DNA of 64,000 bases. Origin: Taudactylus pleione (lineage: Eukaryota > Chordata > Amphibia > Anura > Myobatrachidae). Of the stretch, positions 12,026 through 23,451 are shown one piece after another; within the stretch, counting starts at the first letter, position 1, and every line of letters starts with the position of its first letter. A program made the translations under genes and the position numbers. The stretch covers positions 12,000,501 through 12,064,500 of the forward strand of contig JAUIMM010000113.1 of assembly GCA_031769625.1 (NCBI GenBank), given 5' to 3'. A model generated the notes under the pieces. That model searched no databases, was not told the DNA's origin, and saw only the letters and a list, made by a program, of their open reading frames with translations.

Positions 12026-12726
12026 AGCTGGTGCCTTAAACTGATTGTTAGATTGTTTTGTGGGGGCCCAAACAAACCCAGCACTTCAGCCACAAAAGTG
12101 GCAGTTCTTGTCGCTGAAGTGCTTGGTTCGTTAAAGTGTGCATGTCCATTTTAATATCCAACATAAGGGTGGGTGGAAGGGCCCAAGGACAACTCAATCT
12201 TGCACTACCTTTCATTTCTGCCACTGCTGTGTGGCAAAGTTTCATAGCTGTGCTTTAAACTGTGGTGTTTGTGCCACTGTGCCACTGCTCTGTTGTTTAG
12301 TAACCAGTCAGCTCACTGCAGCCTTTGGCCAATAATGGTGAAAACAATATTATAAGCTGTGAGGTGGTCTAAATTGACTGGAAATGACTGGAAATTAATG
12401 TTATTGAGGTTAATAATACTCTAGGAACAAAAAAAGTCCAAATGATGTGATTTTATTTTTTTTTGGTCAATTTTTGTAAAAAATCCAAATCCAAACACAG
12501 CAGGTTTGGCAAATCCAAATCCATCAAAAATGGTCCAGCGCACATCCCTAGTCCAAACATGTCCAAATTACATTATGTTATCTCTTTATTAATTTTTTAA
12601 AATCCAAAACCAAAACCGAATCCAAACCAAAACACTTGAGAGTGGTTTTACCAAAACTATAACATTTGAGGGTGATTTTGCGAAAATCAAAAAACACAGG
12701 GGTCCGTGCATATCTCTAGTAAAAAT

Positions 12727-13409
12727 TAGAGATGAGTGGTTCAGTTTAGCAGAAAACCATACTCAAACTTTGGGGTTCCAAGTCAAAATGAGTCCCGGCT
12801 CGGATCACTTTGGGGCTCCGAGTAAATGCGAGTCCCTACTGTGGTCTTCTCACCAAGTTAGGAACTTGGATCTATAAAACCAGATCTTGTGTATTTTGGG
12901 TTGTATTTAAGTCCCTCCCTCGTGATTTCAGGTGCTGTGAGGTGGTCAAAATTTACTTGAAATTACTGTAAATGGATTATTGATACTAAAAATTAGAAAT
13001 GTGCGATTCGGTTCTCCACAGATCCGATTCCACACGAATTTTGTGAACCCGGGTAAATCCGGATCGTGGTTCTGATCTTTTTGCGACTCAGAATTCAGAT
13101 TTTAAATCCAAATTTTGGGTTCTGGATTGCATAAATTACATGATTTTAGCTGTTTTAAAACTTTTTATCTATTTTTTATTTAAAAAATCCAGAATCAAAA
13201 CCAAAACCTTGAAGGTGATACAGATCCAAAACCAAAACCAAAAAACGGAGGTCCACACACATCCCTATTAATAATATTATGGGTGCAAAAACAGGTTCAA
13301 TTTATATGATTTTAGCTGTTTATAAACTTTTAAAGAAAACCAAAACTGAAACCAAACCAAAACCCTTGAGGGTGATTTTGCCAAAACATGGAGTCTGCGC
13401 ACATCTCTA
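12727..13409 (+). mobile_element. short hAT element E
   Basis: Termini TAGAGATGAGTGGTTC (12727) and CGCACATCTCTA (13409) are flanked by a perfect 8-bp duplication, GTAAAAAT (12719-12726, 13410-13417). It contains nested element F. It has no transposase coding and is non-autonomous. Confidence 0.9.
12994..13267 (+). mobile_element. short hAT element F, nested in E
   Basis: TAGAAATGTGCGATTCGG at 12994 and CACACACATCCCTA ending at 13267 are hAT-type termini. Flanks CTAAAAAT (12986-12993) and TTAATAAT (13268-13275) agree at 6 of 8 positions, consistent with a decayed target duplication. Confidence 0.78.
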
Positions 13410-13417
13410 GTAAAAAT

Positions 13418-14239
13418 GCCCCTTATGTTCACACAGAGTTAAAGCTAAATACAGTATTGTATTCCATAATATATCGCTGGGAGTTACTTGAAAACATTAC
13501 ATGAAACTAGTAAATCAAACTCTTTGGGTACAGTTAGAAGCATTATTCCATGATTCACAATAAAAGAAAAAAGTGGATGTGGCAATATATTTAAATATCA
13601 TTTTATTAAGAATGCTATTCATGGTAAAAGCTTTACAAAAAACTTAATCACTGCAGTTTTCAAAATTGCATAACAGGTCAGCTTTAAGTGCATCTTGACT
13701 CCTACACAGCTCCTGCTTAGCACTTAAAAAGATTCATTAACACACTGTCTGTGAGATCTAATGCAGTAATGCAAGGGGAAATGTTTTTTTTTTTCTTACA
13801 TATTTTACATATTATAAAAAGGATGGGGTGTCCAATTAATGTCTGATACCATGTATTAGACGGAATAACATGTTGGAATGTAGTTTACTTGCCAGTTTGG
13901 TGTGGTAGAACTTGTCGAACCGTATATGTAAATTTTAAATATGTAATTCTAACAGAAGTTTAGATGAATCCTGTTATGCAAATATTGTCTTTCTTTCTAT
14001 GTATGTGATTGCTAGGAATTATGACCAAGGGATGATATGAGTTTCTGTTTTTATTATATTGTATGCATCTCAAAAAGACAGTATAACAAGGACAAATCCA
14101 AGGAGGCCCCATTGCAACTGATAGAACTCAAACAACTTGAGGGTAGGAAACCTTTCTAGTGATTACAATATTTAAGAGGGGTGCATCAGAAATCTGCATC
14201 AGTGCATCAGTGGTCTGCATTTCAGTTGTGACCACTTGC

Positions 14240-14282
<43 letters not shown>

Positions 14283-15012
14283 ATATATATATTGGACTGT
14301 TATGTGTGGCCCATTATGATTTGTCGACATTTGTAATCTTAATCTAGACTCCAGAATGTTGACAGACAACAAACTATGTGTTGACATGATGAAAATGTCG
14401 ACATCTCACCCTTAACCCTAAAGCTAACCCTAACCATATAAGTTCTAAACATGCCATATGTTAACATGTTAACCATGTAGACATTTTGCAGGTGACAACA
14501 TGTAGCATGTCCACATTTTCATCATGTCCACATGGTACAATTCAACATTGTGGATTCAACATAATGACTGCCTATATAGATGACTGCATACTACCGCGTA
14601 AAAGCAGACACTCTTTACTGTGTCATAAATTGAAAAAGTAATTTGTACTTTATTTTCTGCATCTGTGCCTCCTCAATAATGGTGCCATACCATTTGTTTT
14701 GTCTTTGTTTGCTTATAGTTTTCAAGTAGGGTGGCATTAAGCTTGTTCTCTCCTTGTCTATAAAAAAAAACACTCTTCCACTTGACTTTTTTGGCCTTAT
14801 ACTTCACATGGGCTACTGATGTTTACATGTATTCTGGGTATTTTTTTCAGGTGATTCAGGTTGTGAGTGTTGCTCCTGGCTATAGACCACAATTTTGAAT
14901 TCACAGACTCCTGTTCATCATAAATATGCTGAAGTGCACATATCCGCTAGGGTTGTGACAGAATACTTTTGTAGTATTGAATACCAGGTTCAGGTGTCTG
15001 GACAAATCTGGT
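13418..15012. other. AT-rich spacer, no gene seen
   Basis: This holds a (TA)n/(TGTA)n microsatellite at 14239-14292 and a short CCCTAA-like patch near 14405-14435 surrounded by ATGTCGACAT and CATGTTAACATG-type palindromic words, possibly an old MITE. I see no coding feature. Confidence 0.5.
14239..14292. repeat. (TA)n/(TGTA)n microsatellite
   Basis: Alternating TA dinucleotides with a short GTATGTATGTA interruption. Confidence 0.95.
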
Positions 15013-15028
15013 GGGGTGCTCTTCTATG

Positions 15029-15646
15029 AAGAAAAAGGAGGGGGGGTTTAACCCCCTATTGTTCCTCAGCACACTGAATAGTACCTGCAACAATATATGA
15101 AGACTACATGGTCATAGAAATCAGAGATATTAGTTGCATGCATTTGCAAATACATGGGAAGCTGCTAGGCCACGTCACGGCTTCTCTGTCTGTAGCAGTC
15201 CCTAACACTAAGGGGTTCACATCCGGGGCGCAGTGCACCCCAAAAAACGTCCAGCCCAGGACCCCCCAAGGCATCACACGAAAAATAGAAAAAGAGTGAC
15301 AGTGCAGTGTAAATTATAGCTGTGTAAGACTAATAAATGAGTGTTGGAAAAAGGGGTTAAAATATATGTGAATTATTACATGAAAAAAATACAAGCATAA
15401 TATGTGATGTAAAAAGCAACTATGTGTATTAAGTGGTGATGCCATGAGGGGGCCCAGCCAGACCAGCCCCAGGGGTCTTACGCCCGAACGCTCACCCCAA
15501 ATGTAAATTATACCAATTATAAGGCCTCATGATAAAGGCACATATAAATTTTGTCAAATGTAAGGCCTCCTGATAAAGGCACATGCATAAATGCATCCAC
15601 ATTGAGAGCCAGCTTACCTGGGAGTCACCCCTGGGAAATCCAACTA
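15029..15646 (-). repeat. inverted partial unit of the 751-bp repeat
   Basis: Reading the minus strand gives the same order as the direct units, from the CTGGCTCTCAATG-type segment through to TTAAACCCCCCTCC. It is joined head to head to the first direct unit at about 15646, with a short divergent junction (GGGAAATCCAACTAG). Confidence 0.85.
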
Positions 15647-17663
15647 GGTCTGGCTGGGCCCCCTCATGGCATCACCACTTAATACACATAGTTGCTTTTT
15701 ACATCACATATTATGTTTGTATTTTTTTCATGTAATAATTCACATATATTTTAACCCCTTTTTCCAACACTCATTTATTAGTCTTACACAGCTATACTTT
15801 ACACTGCACTGTGACTCTTTTTCCATTTTTCGTGTTATGCCCTGGGGGGGTCCTGGGCTGGACGTTTTTTGGGGTGCACTGCACCCCGGATGTGAACCCC
15901 TTAGTGTTAGGGACTGCTAGAGACAGAGAAGCCGTGACGTGTCCTAGCAGCTTCCCATGTATTTGCAAATGCATGCAACTAATATCTCTGATTTCTATGA
16001 CCATATAGTCTTCATATATTGTTGCAGGTACTATTCAGTGTGCTGAGGAACAATAGGGGGTTAAACCCCCCTCCTTTTTCTGCTTAGTATGACCCCTCCC
16101 TTTCATGCACCTGATTAGTGCTGCTAGATTGATTGAGCAGCTGCCATTTTTTGTTTGTTTGGTATGAGTGGCATGAAGGAGCCAGCATTAGTAGGGCATG
16201 CTGGTTCTAGTAGTGCTAGTTGGAGCTCCCAGAGGTGACTCCCAGGTAAGCTGGCTCTCAATGTGGATGCATTTATGTATGTGCCTTTATCAGGAGGCCT
16301 TACATTTGACAAAATGTATATGTGCCTTTATCATGAGGCCTTATAATTGGTATATTTTACATTTGAGGTGAGCATTCGGGCGTAAGACCCCCGGGGCTGG
16401 TCTGGCTGGGCCCCCTCATGGCATCACCACTTAATACACATAGTTGCTTTTTACATCACATATTATGTTTGTATTTTTTTCATGTAATAATTCACATATA
16501 TTTTAACCCCTTTTTCCAACACTCATTTATTAGTCTTACACAGCTATACTTTACTCTGCACTGTCACTCTTTTTCCATTTTTCATGTGATGCCCTGGGGG
16601 GTCCTGGGCTGGATGTTTTTTGGGGTGCACTGCGCCCCGGATGTGAACCCCTTAGTGTTAGGGACTGCTACAGACAGAGAAGCCGTGACATGGCCTAGCA
16701 GCTTCCCATGTATTTGCAAATGCATGCAACTAATATCTCTGATTTCTATGACCATATAGTCTTCATATATTGTTGCAGGTACTATTCAGTGTGCTGAGGA
16801 ACAATAGGGGGTTAAACCCCCCTCCTTTTTCTACTTAGTATGACCCCTCCCTTTCATGCACCTGATTAGTGCTGCTAGATTGATTGAGCAGCTGCCATTT
16901 TTTGTTTGTTTGGTATGAGTGGCATGAAGGAGCCAGCATTAGTAGGGTACGCTGGTTCTAGTAGTGCTAGTTGGAGTTCCCAGAGGTGACTCCCAGGTAA
17001 GCTGGCTCTCAATGTAGATGCATTTATGTATGTGCCTTTATCAGGAGGCCTTACATTTGACAAAATTTATATGTGCCTTTATCATGAGGCCTTATAATTG
17101 GTATATTTTACATTTGGGGTGAGCGTTCGGGCGTAAGACCCCCGGGGCTGGTCTGGCTGGTCCCCCTCATGGCATCACCACTTAATACACATAGTTGCTT
17201 TTTACATCACATATTATGTTTGTATTTTTTTCATGTAATAATTCACATATATTTTAACCCCTTTTTCCAACACTCATTTATTAGTCTTACACAGCTACAC
17301 TTTACACTGCACTGTCACTCTTTTTCCATTTTTCGTGTGATGCCTTGGGGGGGTCCTGGGCTGGACGTTTTTTGGGGTGCACTGCACCCCAGATGTGAAC
17401 CCCTTAGTGTTAGGGACTGCTAGAGACAGAGAAGCCGTGACGTGACCTAGCAGCTTCCCATGTATTTGCAAATGCATGCAACTAATATCTCTGATTTCTA
17501 TGACCATATAGTCTTCATATATTGTTGCAGGTACTATTCAGTGTGCTGAGGAACAATAGGGGGTTAAACCCCCCTCCTTGTTCTACTTAGTATGACCCCT
17601 CCCTTTCATGCACCTGATTAGTGCTGCTAGATTGATTGAGCAGCTGCCATTTTTTATTTGTTT
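15029..17663 (+). mobile_element. 751-bp tandem unit with inverted first copy, flanked by 16-bp direct repeat
   Basis: Direct units occupy 15647-16398, 16399-17149 and 17150-17663 (the last truncated). 15029-15646 is an inverted partial unit, giving a head-to-head palindrome centred near 15646. The perfect 16-mer GGGGTGCTCTTCTATG lies directly outside both ends (15013-15028, 17664-17679), which looks like a target duplication for the whole array. Each unit carries the hairpin GGGGTGCACTGCACCCC and splice-like sites. There is no conserved protein: a 70-85-residue frame repeats only because the DNA repeats. Penelope-like elements are known for tandem plus inverted copies and variable target duplications, but I see neither their reverse transcriptase nor a hammerhead core, so the class is open. 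Confidence 0.8.
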
Positions 17664-17707
17664 GGGGTGCTCTTCTATGCCTGCAAAGGTGCAGATATTG
17701 TGAATAC

Positions 17708-17878
17708 TCAGGGGTATATTTATTAAAGTGCAGGTTTTTAGAAGTGGAGATGTTGCCCATAGCAACCAATCAGATTCTTCTAATCTTTTATCTAACAACA
17801 TATAGAAGATAATAGCTAGAATCTGATTGGTTGCTATGGGCAACATCTCTACATCTAGAAGCCCACACTTTAGTAAAT
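17708..17878. mobile_element. palindromic MITE
   Basis: GGGGTATATTTATTAAAGTG at the left pairs with CACACTTTAGTAAATATA at the right, and the interior arms GTTGCCCATAGCAACCAAT and ATTGGTTGCTATGGGCAAC are perfect complements. A related but distinct member lies at 46745-46936. Confidence 0.85.
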
Positions 17879-18189
17879 ATAATATAATATAGCTTTACAT
17901 ATAGATTCAATAGGCCTCAGCCAGACAATAGCCCAAGAAATGGCAAGGAAGCAAAGATCCCCTTTCCATTTTATCATATAGAGCATATTTGGCTGGAGGA
18001 TAGAGTAACCCACCACCAGAATGGCCTAAACACCAGAAGCGGCTTTAAAGAAGACCAAATGTGCACTCTATCACTACTCTGGTCTTGGTACTCTTTGGTA
18101 CCTTCAATCTGCAGTAGTAGAAGGATCAGATAAGGGAGTCAACAACCACAGACAATTCTTGTATCCTGCATCACCTATTTAAAAAATAA

Positions 18190-18800
18190 AATATAAAAAT
18201 AGCTAAGCAAAATTATATATCAAAATTTGCACATACTTAGAAACCATCCATTTGGAATAGGCCCTTCTTCAAACAAACGGCTAATTGCTGACTGCTGCCA
18301 GATAAAAGCATTGTACGTTCAGATAGGAAAACATGCGTTGACATTGAGGGTGTTGTGCTTTGCAGTGCAGTCAATAGCACCAAGCGCATTTGGCTTTTGC
18401 CCAACACCATAAAATTGTGATTTAATAGACTGCCACTCAGCCTCACTTTAATTTAATAAATTCCCCAGCGTACTTCCCCATAGCTTTTAAGATCTGAGTT
18501 AAGACCCTGGAAAAAGTCAGTTGCGAAAATCCAGCCACCAATTCCAAAGTGGGCTGAAAGGTCCCTGAGTCTAACAAATGCAACACACCAAGCAATTTGT
18601 ACAATACAGGCACTGCTCGGTTTGTTGGCATATGGGTCTCAAGGTCTTCCTTAATCAGGTCGTACATGGAATAGATGGTTGAAGTGGACATATGGTAAAA
18701 CTTTACCACCTGATCCAATGGTAACCCATCAAGCAAACATCTATGGTGGTATAAATGTGGCCTGAGGATCCATGGCACCTGCAACTGAGCCATATCCACA
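18190..18800 (-). pseudogene. PIF/Harbinger transposase fragment
   Basis: The minus-strand frame (18443-18799) gives YHMSTSTIYSMYDLIKEDLE, VPVLYKLLGVLHLLDSGTFQ and GFSQLTFSRVLTQILKA, the N-terminal helix-turn-helix region typical of HARBI1-like transposases. After a frameshift near 18445 the product continues QFYGVGQKPNALGAIDCTA, containing the first catalytic Asp (GAIDCT). The IWQQSAISRLFEEGPIPNGW block, normally near the second Asp, follows too soon, indicating an internal deletion. In active relatives this is the nuclease that works with a separate Myb-like partner; no such partner is evident beside it. Confidence 0.78.
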
Positions 18801-20319
18801 TAATTATTTGAAGTTACATTTGCAGGACAGTGCTCCAGTTACTTATTTCTGTATTGTTCAACACAGCCTGCAAACATAAACAGCCAAACAGTTTCTGGAA
18901 AAATGAGTCCATTGCAACAAGTCTAAAGAATGGTCAGCTAACAAAACAGTTTTATACAATACTAAAATCCACTGGAAAATGTCCTCTTCGGATATGATGC
19001 AATTCTCCTCTTCTTGTAAAGCCTCTTCACAGCAGTAGATTGCTCCTCTCCACACAGTGGCAGATCCTCTTCCGGGAAATGATGTACTCCTCTTCCATTT
19101 GAAAAATATCTGCTGTTTCTATTGGGCATTACATCAGTCATGTGTGAGGGACATACCACTCCAGACAGATTAAAGCAAGGTTATGATGATTACAAGAGGC
19201 ATCAGAATATACTTCTGAGTTATACCAAGATAATCATGCAAATAAATAAGACAAAAAACTTCCACGACATCAGAGGTGAGGCAAAAAAATTGATAGTTTA
19301 CAGGTTTAATTGTCGACAATTAGAAATGCCAAGTAACACGGGAATTAATTGAATTGGTCCCCTATTCAAATGTATAAGTAAACCAAACTCCCCAACTAAG
19401 AACCAACATACCTGACTAAAACACAACATTCCAGGGAATTGAATTACAACAGTTTACATCACCGACTAAAAAAATCTGCAAACTCCCAGATTCTGCAACA
19501 ACACGCTGAATTGAATTGCCACCATACAGGGTAAAGTCATGTCAGAGAGATGCTCACAGAAACCTACTTTGCCAGTAAGTGTTTAGCCAAGAACAATTAA
19601 TGTGATTATATTTTTGCAGCCTTTATTGTACAACTAACTCATGTTGTCTCTTTCCAATATTTAGAGCATCATCTTGTACTTTTACACTTGACTGAAGCCT
19701 AAACTGTACCATTATTATCCTAGTACAGTATGTGTATTATACATTTTATAAACACCTCTACTTATCTAGGGTTAAAATAACCTTACAGCATTTCACACTG
19801 ATCCTGTTCACCAAATATCACAATTATGCTACCAACATGTATAAAACAAGAAAGGCATACATTCAACTATGCTTAACAAATGAACCCAAAAATGCTTTAG
19901 AATGCACTAATTAGTGTTGTTAATTTTGATCCAATGTTGTGTGTAGACCTAAAATAATCAGATTATCTGGATTTTTTTGAAGAACCACCCTCATCCTAGC
20001 CATATTAGACTCCTCTCCTATAGCACTCCTAGTCCATATGATGGTTGTTTTTAGGACCAAAGCAGGTTGCTTGTCTGGCTTTTCTCTCCAGGAATTGGGG
20101 CCAAAGTGTTGTAGCTGGGCAAAAGCACTACCAATGTGAGATTTCACTATTCCGAGTGAAAAGAACAAACAACAAGTAGCATAAATAAAATCTGATGCAG
20201 ACAATTCCATTTCTATACATAAATACATTTGGTAATTTCATATTTGTAACATAATTATGTAGAGAAAACAAAGCAAAGAGGGTCCTTTTCATAAAATCTT
20301 ATAATCTATAGAGGATATT
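18801..20319. other. no recognisable gene
   Basis: 18858-19159 might be upstream sequence of the Harbinger element, but I cannot assign a domain. The rest is AT-rich with no recognisable repeat structure. Confidence 0.4.
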
Positions 20320-20985
20320 ATTATTTATTATTTATTACCAGTTATTTATATAGTGCACACATATTCCGCAGCGCTTTACAGAGAATAGATTACCATTCAC
20401 ATCTGTCCCTGCTCCAGTGGAGCTTACAATCTATGGCCCAGATTCAGACCCACTCACGAGCGGCTGTCCGCTCGCAAGTGGGTTGATGTTCTGCACTGAG
20501 AATGCGCACGACGGAGGGAGCTCCATCGTGCGCATGCGCCAGACGCGACGAGCAAAGGAAAGTCCTTCGCTAGTTGTGTCTGATCAAAGGGGGCGTGCTG
20601 TCGATGTTGATTGACAGCACGCCCCCTTTGGTGGGCATGCCGGGGGCGTGCCTCCCTGACGGGGGCGTTCCCACGGGAACGCCTCCCGTCAGAAGCCGGC
20701 CCACTGACATCACTAGTACGGCTCTGAATGAGGGCCTATATTCCCTATGACATGCACACACACATACACACTATGGTCAATTTTTTGTGGGGAGCCAATT
20801 GACCTACCAGTATATTTTTGAATTTTTGGAGGAAACCGGAGCACCTGGAGGAAACCCACGCAAGCACAGGGAGAATATACAAACTCCGCACAGTTAGGGC
20901 CGTAGTGGGAATCTCATGACCTCAGTGCTGTGAGGCAGTAACGCTAAACATTACACCGTGTGTGCTGCCCAGGATATATGAGCGG
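20320..20985 (-). repeat. tRNA-derived V-SINE-like element with L2-type tail
   Basis: Read on the minus strand it begins near 20980 with a tRNA-like head (GCCTCACAGCACTGAGGTCA resembles the region between the A and B boxes), then a conserved body complementary to GGAAACCGGAGCACC and GGAGGAAACCCACGC, and ends in a tail complementary to TATTCCGCAGCGCTTTACAG plus an AT-rich stretch. Head and body resemble the DANA/V-SINE type of vertebrates. A second copy lies at 44670-44960. This copy is interrupted by the MITE at 20435-20736. Confidence 0.8.
20435..20736. mobile_element. Harbinger-like MITE inside the SINE
   Basis: GGCCCAGATTCAGACCC at the left and CGGCTCTGAATGAGGGCC at the right are terminal inverted repeats, flanked by TAT (20432-20434, 20737-20739). 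The SINE at 44670-44960 shows the empty site, CAATC-TAT-ATTCC, confirming the 3-bp duplication. The interior has a CAGCACGCCCCC / GGGGGCGTGCTG palindrome. Confidence 0.88.
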
Positions 20986-21206
20986 TCACAAAAGGAGAAG
21001 AGAACATAAACTGGAAATTTAAGAGAGGGGATGGAAAGCTAGATTGAAAAAATGATTGTGAGGAGGCTAGATTAAAGCCCATTTCAGCATGTGAGGGTAC
21101 TCCAGAGTGTTGGGAGTGGGCCAGAAGAAATCTGGAAGGTGAGAATCTGAAGTTGTGATCAGAGAGGATGACTGTAGGTGGACATTGGTAGAGAAACTAA
21201 TGTGAA

Positions 21207-22326
21207 AATAATATAATGCAACTTTTGGGCAGAACCTGTTATCATGAAAGCATAAAAGGATAATCACCCTTAATGTTCAGAGTTTTTGCAAGAGTGCAAA
21301 TCCTTCTCTCTGTGGATTTTGAATGTGTAGTTCAATGAATGCCAAAACTCTCAGTCCAAACATGCCATGTAGTGAAAGGATAGTTTGACATATAAACTCA
21401 GCCAGAGATACTCATAAATGTAGGATGCATAAAGAAAAGAGAACCAGTAGTGTAGACAACTCTGACAAGATTAAAAATGTTATTTTTAAAAATGCACTCA
21501 CAAACATTACATAGAAGAAAGCATATAACACATCAGCATGTGTATGGAGACATCGTATAGTCATCGGACTAGGGGCCTGATTCAGAGCCGGACACAATTA
21601 GCGCTCGCTCGTCCAGAAAATAGGGGTGGCTATTCAAATGAACCGTTCGCTCTTTGCGGTCTGTTCACGCCTCTAGGTCTGAACGAGCAAACCAATCTTG
21701 CGTTCGTTTTTTGGAAAAATACGCCCCCTGACCGCTCGCATCCTACGTCATGTCCGCTATTTATTAGATTAATCAAGTACATTGCCCAGCGTATGAACTG
21801 CTCGCTATTCTTGTGGTTGGTTTTTGCTACCACAAATTTGCGAGCAGTTCTGGCTATAAAATAACCCAGTGACGTGGTCAGTGATGCTGCTCTATTAATT
21901 ATGCACACCCATAAAACGCCCGTTTTGACTTTTAAGCACGCCTGCGTTCTGATCTCCACTTCCCGTTTTCAAGCACCTTCCCCTGTTACCACCCACATAC
22001 GCCTCCTCATGTCATTGAAACTAGCAGGCATTTGCTATATAGCGAACAAATGATTTTCGGCCGCACTGACTGGTTCGCGCATGCGTTTTTAAAACCGTAC
22101 GCATGCGCAGATGGGCAAACATCGCTCGGAACGAGCGTACTGCCGCTTACGAGCGGCTCTGAATCAGGCCCTAGATCTTGTTTAGGCTTTTGCACAGAGT
22201 TCTGGATACTGGAAACCACAGTGAGAAGGATTTGCACTCTCACAAAAACTCTGGACATTAAGGGTGATTATCCTTTTATGATTTCATGATTACAGATTCT
22301 GCCCAAAAGTTGCATTATATTATTCT
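21207..22326. mobile_element. fold-back element with ~120-bp inverted arms
   Basis: The left arm (21207-21325) and the reverse complement of the right arm (22205-22326) share AATATAATGCAACTTTTGGG, ATAAAAGGATAATCACCC and GAGTGCAAATCCTTCTC in order with few mismatches. The interior is about 0.9 kb, mostly taken up by the MITE at 21573-22171. I see no coding region. Confidence 0.82.
21573..22171. mobile_element. Harbinger-like MITE, 599 bp
   Basis: Perfect TIRs GGGCCTGATTCAGAGCCG and CGGCTCTGAATCAGGCCC are flanked by TAG (21570-21572, 22172-22174). It is the same length and type as the copy at 27048-27646. A 3-bp duplication fits PIF/Harbinger. Confidence 0.88.
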
Positions 22327-22339
22327 CTGTTTATTGTTG

Positions 22340-22803
22340 TTTAAGGAGTCTAATGTGAACTTATTTTTTTGATGCATGTGCTGCATAGTATAACCTGTGG
22401 TTGTACGTGATCACAGAACCTTTTTTCTATAGAGAAAATAATGTGGAAAGAAGAGTGTTTGTGGGGTTTGTAGGTTACAGAGAGCAGTACTGTATATTGA
22501 TTCTGTATGGCACAGGGAGCTAGGGGAGTGACTGTCAGATTGGGATAGCAGAAGCAGAGTGATGAGAAAGTGAAAGCAAACAGCAAAGTTAAGGATGGAC
22601 AGAAGGATGGTGAGGCTGAAATTCATAATGCAAGAAAGGAGTAGATGACAGTGTGTTCACAAAAATGCGGTTGCCTTCATTTATTTGTCCGGTTCTTTTG
22701 CTATTGCTGGCTGGTGGAATACATAAATAGGTTATATGAGATTAGTTTAAGCAAATTATTAATACAGTACTTGCTTTTCTTAATTGAAAGGAGACTTACT
22801 GTA
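22340..22803. other. no recognisable feature
   Basis: Spacer between the fold-back element and hAT copy C. No feature can be supported. Confidence 0.5.
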
Positions 22804-23451
22804 CCTTTTTCTAGGGGCGTGCACCGGCCACTTTTTGTGTTTTGTGTTTTGGTTTTGGATCTGGATCTTTCTTTGTGTTTTGGATCTGGATTGGTTTTGC
22901 CAAAACCACCCTTCCGTGTTTTGGGTTCTGGGTTTTGTGTTTTGGATCTGTATTTTTTGGAAAAAAAAAAAAGCATAAAAACAGCTAAAATCACAGAATT
23001 TGTGGGGTTTTCTGATCCTATGCTATTATTAACCTCAATAACCTTAATTTCCACTCATTTCAAGTCTATTCTGAACACTGAACACCTCACAATAGTGTTT
23101 TTATGTCCAAAAGGTTGCACCGAGGTAGCTGGATGACTATGCTAAGTGACACGAGTGGGCAGCACAAACACGAGGCCCATCTATGAGTGACACTGCAGTG
23201 GCAGACAGGATGGCAGTTTGAAAAACTAGGCCCCAAACAGTACGTAATGCAAAGAAAAAAAAGAGGTGCAAGATGGAATTGTCCTCGGGCTCTCCCACCC
23301 ACCCTTATGTTGTATAAACAGGACATGCACACTTCAACAAACCAATAATTTCAGCGCCAGGGTCTGCCACACGACTGTAGCTGAAATGATTGGTTCGTTT
23401 GGGCCCCCACAAAACAAGCTGGCAATTAATCTGTTCCAGCACAAACTGGCT

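Larger units (their letters stand above)
7560..12550 (+). mobile_element. Ac-type hAT element, copy B (full length, degenerate)
   Basis: Termini TAGGGATGAGCAG (7560) and CGCACATCCCTA (12550) are flanked by a perfect 8-bp duplication, GTCCAAAC, at 7552-7559 and 12551-12558. The order is TIR, TATA promoter, a 39-40-bp tandem array, then the transposase remnant, as in copies A, C and H. The transposase has many stops and frameshifts and a further insertion at 10070-10489, so this is an old, dead copy. Confidence 0.92.
7365..12718 (+). mobile_element. short hAT element D, split by copy B
   Basis: The left end TAGAGATGTGCGGTTCGG at 7365 and the right end GTGCATATCTCTA at 12718 form hAT-type termini. 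After removal of copy B (7560-12550 and one target duplicate) about 350 bp remain, with no coding sequence. The flanking 8-mers do not match convincingly, so the boundaries rest on the termini alone. Confidence 0.65.

Noticed and set aside
15666..17507. Conserved 84-113-residue frame repeated three times
   Set aside because: Conservation is explained by the 751-bp DNA repeat; one copy is frameshifted and the same stretch is also open on the other strand.
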